Below are positions 33,816 through 43,741 of a stretch of 64,000 bases of DNA, one piece after another. The stretch comes from Bauldia sp. (lineage in GTDB: Bacteria; Pseudomonadota; Alphaproteobacteria; Rhizobiales; Kaistiaceae). Below the pieces are notes generated by a model. The model made no database searches and was not told where the DNA came from. It saw only the letters and a program-made list of their open reading frames with translations. Location: assembly GCA_028284325.1 (NCBI GenBank), contig JANQRX010000001.1:62001-126000 (forward strand), in the 5' to 3' direction. Made by a program: the position numbers and the translations under genes. Position 1 is the stretch's first letter. The number at the start of each line of letters is the position of its first letter.

Positions 33816-34844
33816 TTGGGGGGAGCCAAGGGGGCCGTCATCACCACGTTGTCGGATATTGCCCGCAGGGCCGGCGTGTCGTCGGGCGTCGTGTCGCGCG
33901 TGATCAACCACGACACGACGCTGCGCATCAGTGAGGCCACGCGCGAACGCGTCCTGCAGGCGATCTCCGATCTCGACTACGCGCCCAATGTCGCCGCCCA
34001 GACGCTGCGGTCCGCCAGGTCCGGGCTCATCGCCGTGATCCTGAACGACGTGACCAATCCGGTCTACGCCGAGATCATGCGCGGGGCCCAGGCCGCTTCG
34101 GCGAAGCATGAACGGGCGCTGCTTGTCTTCGATTCCGCCACCGGCGGCCACAGCGCGGGGCGGCTGGCCGCCATGATCGGCGGCGGCGGGCTCGACGCCC
34201 TGATCATCCAGGCGGCCGGCGCGGTCTCCGATACGGTGCTGGCGCGCGCCGCCAGCCGCAAGATCCCGACCATCCTTCTCCAGGCGGAACTGGGGATCGA
34301 CGCCCATCTGATCAGCCTGCCCGACAAGGAGGCCGCCGAAATCGCGACGGACCACCTGATCGACCACGGACACCGGATGATCGGATGCTTGGCGACCGCA
34401 AGGGGCATGCTCTTCACCAAGAACCGGTTTCGCGGATGGCGCGCGGCCATGAAGCGCGCCGGCCTCAAGGCGGATCAGGGCGCCGTCGCCTATGCCGGCT
34501 CCGATATGGACGTCGGCGCGGACGCCTGCACGCGGCTCCTGACGAGGCGCCCGGACCTGACGGCGCTGGTCTGCTTCAACGTTATCGACGCGCTCGGCGC
34601 CTTGGCGGCGATCAGCAAGACCGGGCGCCGGATTCCGGACGACATCTCCCTGGTCGCCGTCAACGACCTGCCGTTCGCCGGCGTGCTGTCAACGCCGCTC
34701 ACCACCGTCGCCATGCCCCTCTACGACATGGGTGAGCGCGCCATCGAGCTCGCCTGCGGCGACGTGCTGGAGATCGGCGAATCGATCGTCGATTCGACGC
34801 CACCCCGGCTGATCCGCCGGCAGAGCGTCGGCCGCGTCGCCTAG
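33816..34844 (+). CDS. LacI-family transcriptional regulator
   Basis: 342-residue repressor. The HTH is TTLSDIARRAGVSSGVVSRVINHDTTLRISEATRERVLQAI, followed by the hinge helix DYAPNVAAQTLRS and a periplasmic-binding-protein-like ligand domain (GLIAVILNDVTNPVYAEIMRG...). The start is unclear: TTG at 33816 is the most upstream; TTG at 33849 lies directly before SDIARRAG and is too close to the HTH. LacI proteins usually bind palindromes with a central CG, and three such sites with arms GGTAAA/TTTACC surround this gene. It is therefore the likely controller of the catabolic and transport operons on both sides, with the imported compound or a derivative as inducer. Confidence 0.9.
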   Translation: MGGAKGAVITTLSDIARRAGVSSGVVSRVINHDTTLRISEATRERVLQAISDLDYAPNVAAQTLRSARSGLIAVILNDVTNPVYAEIMRGAQAASAKHERALLVFDSATGGHSAGRLAAMIGGGGLDALIIQAAGAVSDTVLARAASRKIPTILLQAELGIDAHLISLPDKEAAEIATDHLIDHGHRMIGCLATARGMLFTKNRFRGWRAAMKRAGLKADQGAVAYAGSDMDVGADACTRLLTRRPDLTALVCFNVIDALGALAAISKTGRRIPDDISLVAVNDLPFAGVLSTPLTTVAMPLYDMGERAIELACGDVLEIGESIVDSTPPRLIRRQSVGRVA

Positions 34845-34888
34845 AACCGCGCGTGGTGGCGCGGCCATTCGCGGTCGCCGATCGGTTT

Positions 34889-34910
34889 CTTGGTAAATCG
34901 CTTTACCAAG
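34889..34910. promoter_or_regulatory. LacI-type operator before the ABC transporter/sulfatase operon
   Basis: CTTGGTAAA-TCGC-TTTACCAAG: perfect 9-base arms, the strongest of the four sites. It lies 93 bases before the ATPase start and 45 bases after lacI. TTTACC is 17 bases before TTAGAT, a possible -10, so the operator probably overlaps the promoter. Confidence 0.8.
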
Positions 34911-35002
34911 CGACCAAGCTGTGCTTAGATGATGTGAAATCGCCGGTCGCGATGCGGGTGTCACCGCGTCGGCGTGGCGGAAACGTGGGGAAGGGAGCCC
35001 GC

Positions 35003-36094
<1,092 letters not shown>

Positions 36095-36137
36095 GTCGAC
36101 ACAACTCGAAATGTACCAAGAAGGAGGACGAAGCAGC

Positions 36138-37463
36138 ATGAAATCCCTGTTGAAGAACGGATTGCTGGCCGCGGCCGGGATGGCCCTGGTCGCGTCGACG
36201 GGCAGCGCGGTTGCCAGCCCGTACAAGCCTTACGAAGGGACCACGCTCGTCGTTTCGTGGCCGTCGAATGCTCACTTCAACGCCGCACAGCCGCTGGTGG
36301 AGCAGTTCACCGAGGAGACCGGCATCGAGGTCGAGGTCGACTACCTTCAGTATCTCAAACTGCGCGATCGCCAGTTGCTGGAGATGTCCAAGCCAACCGG
36401 CGAATACGATGTCGTCGCCTGGGTCGTCATGTGGAAGGGCGAATACGTCAACAAGGGTCTGCTGACGCCGCTCTCCGAGATGTACACCAACGCCGGTCTG
36501 GTCGATCCCGACTACGACATCAACGACGTTGCCGACGCCTACCTCCAGAACGGTGGCGTTGTCGGCGGCGAGCGCGGCTATCTGCCGGGCAAGTCGGGCG
36601 GGCTCTACGGCATCCCGTTTGGGGCCGAGACCTCGATCCTCGCCTATCGCAAGGACATCTTCGAGGAGCAGGGCATCGAGGTTCCGACGACCTATGACGA
36701 ACTTCGCGCCGCCATGGAGACGCTGCACGCCGCGGGCATCCCGGCGCTCACATCGCGTGGTGCGACCGGCCACCAGGTTACGGCGGCATGGCTCTTCCAT
36801 CTCGCGCCGCTCGGCGGCCGGGTCTTCGACGAGAAGTGGAATCCGGTGGTGAACTCGCCGGAGTCGGTCGAAGCGGCAGCCTTCCTCCGCGACGTCGTGC
36901 GTACCGGCCCTGTCGGCATCCCCGCGTTCGGCTTCGGCGACGCGGTCACGGCCTTCCTGCAGGGCGACGCGGCCATCTATCTCGACTCGCTGAAGATCGC
37001 GGCCATGTCGCGTGATCCCTCGCGTTCGAAGATCGACGGCAAGGTCGGCTTCGCGCTGCATCCGGAAGGCACGCGCTGCGGTTCGGAGACCGGCGGCTTC
37101 GCTCTCGGTATTCCCGACAACTCGAAGAACAAGGAAGCGGCCTTCCTGTTCATCCAGTACATGACGTCCAAGGCCGGCGACCAGAAGATGGTCGATCTCG
37201 GCGGCGACCCTGTGCGGATCTCCACCCTGCAGAACAACGCCGACCGGTTCCCGGAATACAGCGTCGTGGCGGACCAGCTTCCGTGTGCCGATCCGGACTG
37301 GCGTCCGCTGATCCCTGAGTGGAACGAGCTCAACGTCGACGTTCTCGGTCAGGCGCTGACCCGGGTCATCACCACCGACGATCCGATCCAGCCGATCATG
37401 GACGACGCCAACGAGAAGATTCGCGCCATCATGGAGCGCGAAGGCTACTACGTCTGGAACTGA
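36138..37463 (+). CDS. Sugar ABC transporter substrate-binding protein
   Basis: 441-residue periplasmic CUT1 binding protein with a signal peptide (residues 1-26, cleavage near GSAVASPYKP). Conserved features: TTLVVSWPSNAHFNAAQPLVEQFTEETGIEVEV, YDVVAWVVMWKGEYVNKGLLTPLSE, YGIPFGAETSILAYRKDIFEEQGIEVPTTYDELRAA. The ATG at 36138 has a strong AGGAGG site. A GC-rich hairpin after its stop probably keeps its expression above that of the permeases. The ligand is unknown; the downstream sulfatase suggests a sulfated sugar or polyol. Confidence 0.94.
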   Translation: MKSLLKNGLLAAAGMALVASTGSAVASPYKPYEGTTLVVSWPSNAHFNAAQPLVEQFTEETGIEVEVDYLQYLKLRDRQLLEMSKPTGEYDVVAWVVMWKGEYVNKGLLTPLSEMYTNAGLVDPDYDINDVADAYLQNGGVVGGERGYLPGKSGGLYGIPFGAETSILAYRKDIFEEQGIEVPTTYDELRAAMETLHAAGIPALTSRGATGHQVTAAWLFHLAPLGGRVFDEKWNPVVNSPESVEAAAFLRDVVRTGPVGIPAFGFGDAVTAFLQGDAAIYLDSLKIAAMSRDPSRSKIDGKVGFALHPEGTRCGSETGGFALGIPDNSKNKEAAFLFIQYMTSKAGDQKMVDLGGDPVRISTLQNNADRFPEYSVVADQLPCADPDWRPLIPEWNELNVDVLGQALTRVITTDDPIQPIMDDANEKIRAIMEREGYYVWN

Positions 37464-37476
37464 ACAGGTTCCAACG

Positions 37477-37503
37477 GTTCCGGGGCCCACGGGCCCCGGA
37501 CCA
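37477..37503 (+). other. Intercistronic RNA hairpin between binding protein and permease
   Basis: TCCGGGGCC pairs with GGCCCCGGA (37480-37488 with 37493-37501) around a tiny loop. It is not followed by a T-run. Such stems after binding-protein genes usually stabilise the upstream message and reduce read-through to the permeases. Confidence 0.65.
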
Positions 37504-37527
37504 TCGGCCAGGGGCAGAGGTTTTTCG

Positions 37528-38460
37528 ATGACGGCGACAACGGCTGGTGAGACCACGCTCGGCAAGAAGCCGCGCATCGAGCCCGGTCTCCTGTCCCCCT
37601 ACATGTTCATCACGCCGGCCGTCCTCATCATGGTCGGAGGGCTGCTCTACCCGGTCGTGATGGCGTTCTATCTCTCGTTCTACGACTGGGAGATCGGGCG
37701 CGAACTCCAGGACGCACCATTCGTCTCGTTCGACCACTTCGTCCGCATGATCAACGATCCGCAGGTCTGGGAAGTCCTGTGGGTCACGCTGCGCTTCGGC
37801 TTCTGGGTCATCACCATCGAGATGACGTTGGGCATCGCCCTGGCGCTGCTTCTGGAGAAGCCCATCCGCGGCGCCTCGGTGTTCCGCACCATCTTCATCC
37901 TGCCACTGATGGTGTCGCCGGTCGTCGTCGGCCTGATCTGGCGCTACCTGTTCGACGCCCGGATCGGCTGGATCAACTACTACCTCGGCGCCTGGTTCGG
38001 GATCGAGCCGCTGGTCTGGCTCGGCGACCCGCAGCTTGCCTTCTTCGCCATCGTCTTCACCGACATCTGGCAGTGGACGCCGTTCATCTTCATCATCATC
38101 ATCGCCGGGCTGCAGGCGCTGCCGAGCGAAGTGATCGAAGCGTCGGATATCGACGGCGCCAACTGGTGGCAGCAGATCCTCCTGGTCAAGCTGCCGATGA
38201 TCCGCTCGATCATCATCATCGCGTTGCTGATGCGCCTGATCGACGTGTTCCGCGGCCTGGAGGTCATGCTGATCATGACCGGTGGCGGACCGGGCCGGTC
38301 GACGGAGCTGCTCTCACTCCACATCTACAACCGCGCCTTCGAGACCCAGCAACTGGGCTACGCCTCGGCGATCTCGGTGCTGTTGATCGTGGTCGTGTTC
38401 GGACTCTCGCTCGCGATCCTGAACATGGCCAATCCCATGAAGACACGCTCCGACGTATAG
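37528..38460 (+). CDS. Sugar ABC transporter permease (UgpA/MalF-like)
   Basis: 310-residue inner-membrane protein with about six helices, the first at about residues 25-50 (MFITPAVLIMVGGLLYPVVMAFYLS). The EAA loop that contacts the ATPase is EVIEASDIDGANWWQQILLVKLPMI (about 205-230). It pairs with the permease encoded 14 bases downstream. Confidence 0.95.
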   Translation: MTATTAGETTLGKKPRIEPGLLSPYMFITPAVLIMVGGLLYPVVMAFYLSFYDWEIGRELQDAPFVSFDHFVRMINDPQVWEVLWVTLRFGFWVITIEMTLGIALALLLEKPIRGASVFRTIFILPLMVSPVVVGLIWRYLFDARIGWINYYLGAWFGIEPLVWLGDPQLAFFAIVFTDIWQWTPFIFIIIIAGLQALPSEVIEASDIDGANWWQQILLVKLPMIRSIIIIALLMRLIDVFRGLEVMLIMTGGGPGRSTELLSLHIYNRAFETQQLGYASAISVLLIVVVFGLSLAILNMANPMKTRSDV

Positions 38461-38473
38461 GACCCGCGGGACC

Positions 38474-39304
38474 ATGAAGAACGACGCTGTCCGCCAGATT
38501 TACTACTACACCGCGCTGATTCTGCTGGCCTGCATCTCGCTCGCGCCGATCTGGGTGATGATCGCAACCTCGCTGAAGGACGAGGTGACGGTGCAGGGCG
38601 CGACGCCGCTGTGGTTCTTCTTCGTCCCGACCCTGGAGAACTACCAGACGATCCTGTTCGGGCGCGGCAAGTTCGACACCTATCTGATGAACTCGATCAT
38701 CGTGGCGGTGTCGGCGACCTTCCTCACCCTCTCCCTGGGCGGCTTCTGCGCCTATGCGCTGGCGCGCAACCGCTTCGCCGGTCGCCACTTCCTGGCCAAC
38801 GCCACCCTGCTGGTGCGCATGGTGCCGCCGGCCGTGCTCGCGGTGCCCGCCTTCGCCTTCGTGACCCTGTCGGGGATCGACAACGACCTCGCGGCGCTGA
38901 CCTTCCTCTACACCGCCATCTCGTTGCCGTTCGCGATCTGGCTGCTCTTCGGCTTCTACAAGCAGATCCCGATCGAACTGGAGGAAGCGGCGGTGGTCGA
39001 CGGGGCGACGCCGCTGCAAGTCTTCTTCCGCGTGCTGATGCCGCTGATGACCTCGGGCTACGCCGTCGCCGGTATCTTCACCTTCCGCATCGCCTGGAAC
39101 GAGTTCATCCTCGCGCTGCTGCTGACCGGCCGCAACACGCGAACGCTGCCGGTCGCCGCGGCCGGCTTCCTGACCGAGGAAGGCGTGGAATGGGGACGCA
39201 TCATGGCGATGGGAACGCTGATCGTGATCCCGCCGCTCCTGTTCACCTTCTTTGCCGCCAAGCAGATCATTGCCGGAATGACGGCGGGCGCCGTCAAAGG
39301 CTGA
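38474..39304 (+). CDS. Sugar ABC transporter permease (UgpE/MalG-like)
   Basis: 276-residue second permease, six predicted helices, the first at about residues 12-30. The EAA loop is IELEEAAVVDGATPLQVFFRVLMPLM. C-terminal residues (IIAGMTAGAVKG) are typical of MalG-type proteins. The sulfatase gene starts 14 bases after its stop. Confidence 0.95.
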   Translation: MKNDAVRQIYYYTALILLACISLAPIWVMIATSLKDEVTVQGATPLWFFFVPTLENYQTILFGRGKFDTYLMNSIIVAVSATFLTLSLGGFCAYALARNRFAGRHFLANATLLVRMVPPAVLAVPAFAFVTLSGIDNDLAALTFLYTAISLPFAIWLLFGFYKQIPIELEEAAVVDGATPLQVFFRVLMPLMTSGYAVAGIFTFRIAWNEFILALLLTGRNTRTLPVAAAGFLTEEGVEWGRIMAMGTLIVIPPLLFTFFAAKQIIAGMTAGAVKG

Positions 39305-39317
39305 TACTCTCGGACCC

Positions 39318-40829
39318 ATGACACGTCCGAACCTCCTGCTGATCGTCACCGATCACTGGACAGCCTCCCTGCTCGGCTGCGCCGGTCACCCGGCGATCCA
39401 CACGCCTGTCCTCAATCAGATGGCGGCCAACGGCGTTCGCTTCACCAACGCCTATTCGGAGCACCCGGTCTGCATCCCGGCGCGGCGCACCCTGATGACC
39501 GGCACCACCGCGAAGAAGCACGGCGACCGTACCTTCCAGGCCAGGCTGCAGATGCCGGCCGATCTGCCGACCATGGCCCAGACCTTTCGCGACGCCGGCT
39601 ACCAGGCCTATGGCGTTGGCAAGACCCACACCTATCCCCAGCGCGACCGGCTGGGCTTCGACGACATCCAGCTCGACGACGAAGGCCGGACCCATCACGG
39701 CGTCACCGACGACTATGAAATCTATCTCGGCGACAACGGCTGGCTCGGCCGCCAGTTCGGCCACGGCATGTCCAACAACGGCTATCACGCGACCGCCTGG
39801 CACCTTCCGGAAGAGGCCCATGCCACCAACTGGGCGACCCGGACGATGGCGCGCTACATCCGGCGCCGTGATCCCACGCGTCCGGCGTTGTGGTATCTCG
39901 GCTACCGCCACCCCCATCCGCCCCTGGTGCCGCCCCAGCGTTTCCTCGACCATTACGAGGACGTGGAGCTCGACGAGGCCGTCCATGGCGGCTGGCTGAA
40001 CGCGCAGGACCCGCCGCTCCTGATCCAGGCCTTCCGCAAGCGCTACACCTACAGCGAGCGCGAAAGCCGGGCGGCGCGGCGGGCCTTCTATGCGCTGTGC
40101 ACCCAGATCGACCAGCAGATCGGTTCGCTGATCGGCACCATCCGCGAAGAGGGCATCCTCGACGACACCGTGATCATGTTCACCTCCGACCATGGCGAGA
40201 TGCTGGGCAATCACGGCATGTGGGCCAAGCAAAGCTTCTACGAGGCCTCGGCCAACGTTCCCATGATCCTGGTCGGCACCAAGGGCTGCCGGCGCACGGG
40301 CTACGGCCGTGTCGACGACCGGCTGGTCGGGCTCCAGGACGTGATGCCGACCTTGCTCGATCTCGCCGACATCGCCATACCGGAGACGGTGGAGGGGCGG
40401 TCCATGCTGTCGGACGATCGCCGCGGCCATCTCTACGGCGAGTTCGGCGAGGGCGAACTGTCGAGCCGCATGGTCCACGACGGCCGCTTCAAGCTCATCT
40501 ACTACCCGGCCGGCAACACCCGCCAGTTGTTCGATCTCGACGAGGACCCGGACGAGCTGGTCGATCTTGCCGCCGACCCGGCGCACGGCGAGCGGCTGGC
40601 CGCGCTGACGGAGCGCCTGATCGTCGAACTCTACGGCTCCGATCTCGCATGGCTGACGGACGGGGCGCTGACGGGTCTGCCCAACCGCGTTTACCGCCCG
40701 GCCCCCAACCGCGGTCTCGGCCTGACGCGGGGCGAGCAATGGCCCGTGCCGCCAATCAATCCCGACGGCCTGATGAACTTCTTCCCCGAAGTCCCGGACG
40801 GCGATAACGACGATGACGGGGCGCGATGA
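39318..40829 (+). CDS. Sulfatase (type I, formylglycine-dependent)
   Basis: 503-residue sulfate-ester hydrolase. The signature is C52-I-P-A-R56 in HPVCIPARRTLMTG, where C52 is converted to formylglycine by a maturase that is not in this window. Metal ligands are visible in NLLLIVTDHW and FTSDHGEMLGNHG. No signal peptide is present, so it acts in the cytoplasm on an imported sulfate ester, in agreement with its place behind the ABC transporter genes. The C-terminal part resembles arylsulfatase/choline-sulfatase-like proteins; the substrate cannot be read. Its stop overlaps the first SDR. Confidence 0.92.
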   Translation: MTRPNLLLIVTDHWTASLLGCAGHPAIHTPVLNQMAANGVRFTNAYSEHPVCIPARRTLMTGTTAKKHGDRTFQARLQMPADLPTMAQTFRDAGYQAYGVGKTHTYPQRDRLGFDDIQLDDEGRTHHGVTDDYEIYLGDNGWLGRQFGHGMSNNGYHATAWHLPEEAHATNWATRTMARYIRRRDPTRPALWYLGYRHPHPPLVPPQRFLDHYEDVELDEAVHGGWLNAQDPPLLIQAFRKRYTYSERESRAARRAFYALCTQIDQQIGSLIGTIREEGILDDTVIMFTSDHGEMLGNHGMWAKQSFYEASANVPMILVGTKGCRRTGYGRVDDRLVGLQDVMPTLLDLADIAIPETVEGRSMLSDDRRGHLYGEFGEGELSSRMVHDGRFKLIYYPAGNTRQLFDLDEDPDELVDLAADPAHGERLAALTERLIVELYGSDLAWLTDGALTGLPNRVYRPAPNRGLGLTRGEQWPVPPINPDGLMNFFPEVPDGDNDDDGAR

Positions 40830-41590
40830 GCGATCCGTATCTCACGACCGCGCTGGTGACGGGGGCGACCAGCGGCATCGGTGCCGCGACAGTTCGGGCG
40901 CTGGCCGCCTCCGGCCGACGCGTGCTCGCCGTCGCGCGCCGGGCCGAGCGGCTGGAGAAGCTGGCTGACGAAACCGGCTGCACGTGGTTCGCCGGCGATG
41001 TCCGCGACGTGGACGCCATCGCCGCTGAGATCGGCCGTTTCGAGCCCGATATCGTCGTCAACAATGCCGGCGTCGGCCACGGCATCACCGGGCTCGCCGG
41101 ACTGGACGATGCGGCCCTCCGCGAGGCCGTCGACATCAATGTGCTGGCGCCGATCCGGATCGCCGCCGCGGCGCTACCCGGGATGAAGGCGCGGGCCCGC
41201 GGCCATGTCGTCAATATCGGCTCGATCGCCGGGCTCCATACGCTGGTGTCGGCCGTCTACGGCGCCACCAAATCCGCGGTCCACATGTTCAGCCAGAACC
41301 TGCGGTTCGAGCTGGTCGGCGCCGGCATCCGCGTCACCGAGATCTGCCCCGGCCGCGTGGCGTCGGAGTTCTACCAGGCGGCGGCCGGCGACGAGACGAA
41401 GCTCGCTGCCATGGGGCGGTCCGGGATCACCGAGCTGACCCCCGACGACGTGGCGGCCGCCATTCTGTTTGCGGTCGATGCGCCGCGTCATGTCAATGTC
41501 GCGATGATCGAGATCCTGCCGACCGAGCAGGCTGTGGGCGGCGTCGTCGGCAAGCTGGTCGAGGCATGGAAAAACGGGGAGGGGCCATGA
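40826..41590 (+). CDS. Short-chain dehydrogenase (YdfG-like SDR)
   Basis: 254-residue SDR with cofactor loop VTGATSGIGAAT, NNAG, NIGSIAG (Ser), and YGATK (Tyr-Lys). The arginine pair in AVARRAER suggests NADP(H). The C-terminal part ends with ILPTEQAVGGVVGKLVEAW, similar to the serine/3-hydroxy-acid dehydrogenase group. It overlaps the sulfatase by 4 bases and should act on the desulfated product or another intermediate. Confidence 0.9.
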   Translation: MSDPYLTTALVTGATSGIGAATVRALAASGRRVLAVARRAERLEKLADETGCTWFAGDVRDVDAIAAEIGRFEPDIVVNNAGVGHGITGLAGLDDAALREAVDINVLAPIRIAAAALPGMKARARGHVVNIGSIAGLHTLVSAVYGATKSAVHMFSQNLRFELVGAGIRVTEICPGRVASEFYQAAAGDETKLAAMGRSGITELTPDDVAAAILFAVDAPRHVNVAMIEILPTEQAVGGVVGKLVEAWKNGEGP

Positions 41591-42333
41591 GTCGCCTGGC
41601 GGGAAAGACGGCGCTGATCACCGGCGCCGGCAACGGTATCGGCAAAGCCTCGGCGCTGCGCTTCGCGGAGGAGGGCTGCAACATCGTCGCGGCCGACTTT
41701 CGGATCGAGTTCGCGGAAGCCGTTGTCGACGACATCCGCGCCGGCGGCGGCAGCGGGATCGCGGTCGGTGGCGATGTCAGCGACGAGGCCGAGGTCGACG
41801 CCATGGTGCGCGCCGGTGTCGACGCCTTCGGCACCGTCAACGTGCTGCTCAACAGCGCCGGCGGCGGCTCCACCAAGGACGGCGCGGTGACCGACCTCGA
41901 CCTCGACGAGTTCTGGCGCACCATCCGCGTCGATCTGTTCGGCACGCTGCTCTGCTGCCGGCGCGTCATCCCCGAAATGCTGACCTCCGGCGGCGGCTCG
42001 ATCGTCAACATCTCGTCGCTGCGCGCAGTCATCGGCACCGCAGGTGCCGACGCCTACACCGCCTCCAAGGGCGGCGTGCTGGCGATGAGCCGGGCGATGG
42101 CCATGCAGTGGGCGGAGAAGAACATCCGGGTCAACGTCATGGCGCCTGGCGTCGTCCTCACCGAGCGCGTCGCCGCCTTCATCAAGCCGGACAATCCCAT
42201 CTACCGGAAATCGCTGCTCGGACCGTCGGAGCCGGCCGACGTGGCGAATCTCGCCCTCTACCTGGCGAGCGACGAAGCCCGGAAGGTCACCGGCACGGTC
42301 ATGCGGCTCGACGGCGGCGCGACGGCGTACTGA
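41587..42333 (+). CDS. Short-chain dehydrogenase (FabG-like SDR)
   Basis: 248-residue classical SDR: TGAGNGIGKASALRF, aspartate in VAADFR suggesting NAD, NSAGGGS, NISSLRA, YTASK, and C-terminal RLDGGATAY. The ATG at 41587 overlaps the previous stop by 4 bases. Last gene of the transporter/sulfatase operon; 170 bases without a gene follow, including the short symmetric element CACACGTGAG, and no convincing terminator. Confidence 0.9.
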   Translation: MSRLAGKTALITGAGNGIGKASALRFAEEGCNIVAADFRIEFAEAVVDDIRAGGGSGIAVGGDVSDEAEVDAMVRAGVDAFGTVNVLLNSAGGGSTKDGAVTDLDLDEFWRTIRVDLFGTLLCCRRVIPEMLTSGGGSIVNISSLRAVIGTAGADAYTASKGGVLAMSRAMAMQWAEKNIRVNVMAPGVVLTERVAAFIKPDNPIYRKSLLGPSEPADVANLALYLASDEARKVTGTVMRLDGGATAY

Positions 42334-42503
42334 GGCACCGAAGCCGGGGGGCGACCCGGACCCGGTGCTCAGCAACACCGACCATTCACACACGTGAGTG
42401 CACCCCGCGGCCCAACCTTGGGTGCGGTTGCCACTGCATAACCGGCGTAATAGCGTGCGTGGCTGTAGCCCGTTCAAACGCCACCACGCAGAGCAGGCCT
42501 CCC

Positions 42504-43601
42504 ATGCAAGCAACGTTTGCCGATCTGAATGATCAGCAACTGGAAGCTTTTGGCCGGGAGATTGCCGAGGTCGGTGGGCGTGTCCGCGCGAAGCTCGGCA
42601 ACGATGACGACGCCTGGTACCTGCGGGCTCTCATATGGACGAACCGGGCCTGCGAGGTGGTCGGCAGAGGCCTGATTCACTTCAGCTTCGAGCCGATAAC
42701 CTACATCCTCGGCGTCATCATCCTATCGATCCACTTCAATCTTGAGGTGACGTTCGGACACAATTGCGGCCACGGCGCCTTCAACAGCCTGCGTGGTCGG
42801 AAAGGACTGGATAGGTACAACACCGGGTCGTATCACCCGGCGAAGCTGCCGGCCTCGTTCAAAGGCTGGATCTACTCGCATAATGGATTGCATCACTCCC
42901 GCCCCAATGTGGTCGGCGACGACCCGGATACCGGGTTTGAACTCCTGCGCGTGACGCGATTGCAGGGCCGGTCAAGCTGGCTCCACCACATTCAACTGTA
43001 CATCGTTCTGCTGACCAATCTGCCCACGTTCCTGGTGCTGGGCTACAGGAGCTACCTGATCGAAGGCCGGCGCGACACGCGCTTCGCCTTTCGCCACAGC
43101 AGTGGCCCAGTTTTGCGCGATGCCCTGAAGCGGCAACTGACAGAGAACCGGTACTTTCTCTACAACTGGCTGCTGTACCCGCTGCTTGCCGGCGTCTTCT
43201 TTCTGTCGCTGGGGCATGCGCTCAAGGTGCTGAGCGCGAACCTGCTGGCGGAAGCCCTTCGCGGCCTGACCTATGGAAGCATGTTCCATATGGGCCACCA
43301 TACCGGCACCGTGAAGTTCTACCGCTCCGACTTCGAGCCGGCCAACAAGGCCGAGTGGTATCTCCTGCAGGCGGAGACCGCCCACAACGTCAATCTGCGG
43401 ACGCCGCTCAAGCATGTCTTCGGCGGCCTCGATCTCCAGATCGAGCATCACCTTTTCCCGGACCTGCCGCCCAACCGGCTTCACGAAATCCGCCCGGACA
43501 TCGAGCGCATCTGCAAGAAGTACGGCGTCAACTACTCGAACGCCTCGTTCCTGACGTCCGCCCGGCTGTTCCTGCAGAACTACGCGCGCCACGCGCATTG
43601 A
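42504..43601 (+). CDS. Fatty acid desaturase family protein
   Basis: 365-residue membrane-bound di-iron enzyme. Histidine boxes: HNCGH (about residue 86), HNGLHH (about 130), HMGHH (about 260) and QIEHH in QIEHHLFPDLP (about 315). The QxxHH form of the last box is that of front-end desaturases and related hydroxylases. Hydrophobic stretches lie around 60-80, 165-185 and 215-245. The ATG at 42504 is chosen because upstream codons are the tail of the preceding region. No electron-transfer partner gene is adjacent. Base composition looks less GC-rich than in the operons before it. Confidence 0.88.
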   Translation: MQATFADLNDQQLEAFGREIAEVGGRVRAKLGNDDDAWYLRALIWTNRACEVVGRGLIHFSFEPITYILGVIILSIHFNLEVTFGHNCGHGAFNSLRGRKGLDRYNTGSYHPAKLPASFKGWIYSHNGLHHSRPNVVGDDPDTGFELLRVTRLQGRSSWLHHIQLYIVLLTNLPTFLVLGYRSYLIEGRRDTRFAFRHSSGPVLRDALKRQLTENRYFLYNWLLYPLLAGVFFLSLGHALKVLSANLLAEALRGLTYGSMFHMGHHTGTVKFYRSDFEPANKAEWYLLQAETAHNVNLRTPLKHVFGGLDLQIEHHLFPDLPPNRLHEIRPDIERICKKYGVNYSNASFLTSARLFLQNYARHAH

Positions 43602-43741
43602 GCGGGGGTGCGCGGGACCGGAAAGAAACCCGGTTGGCCTGGTGGGTTGAAGCGGACCGAGATTGAGCACCAGGCGGCAGGGCGAGCCTAGTCGGTGTCG
43701 AGGTGCGCCGCTATGGCGCGAAGACTTGAAAGGATGGGGCG

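Noticed and set aside
34853-35002. Start of the ABC ATPase at 34853
   Set aside because: It would place the LacI operator inside the gene and add 50 residues not seen in MalK-type ATPases; the ATG at 35003 has a strong ribosome site.
43618-43640. Possible terminator hairpin after the desaturase gene
   Set aside because: Only about five pairs can form (ACCGG/CCGGT) and no T-run follows.
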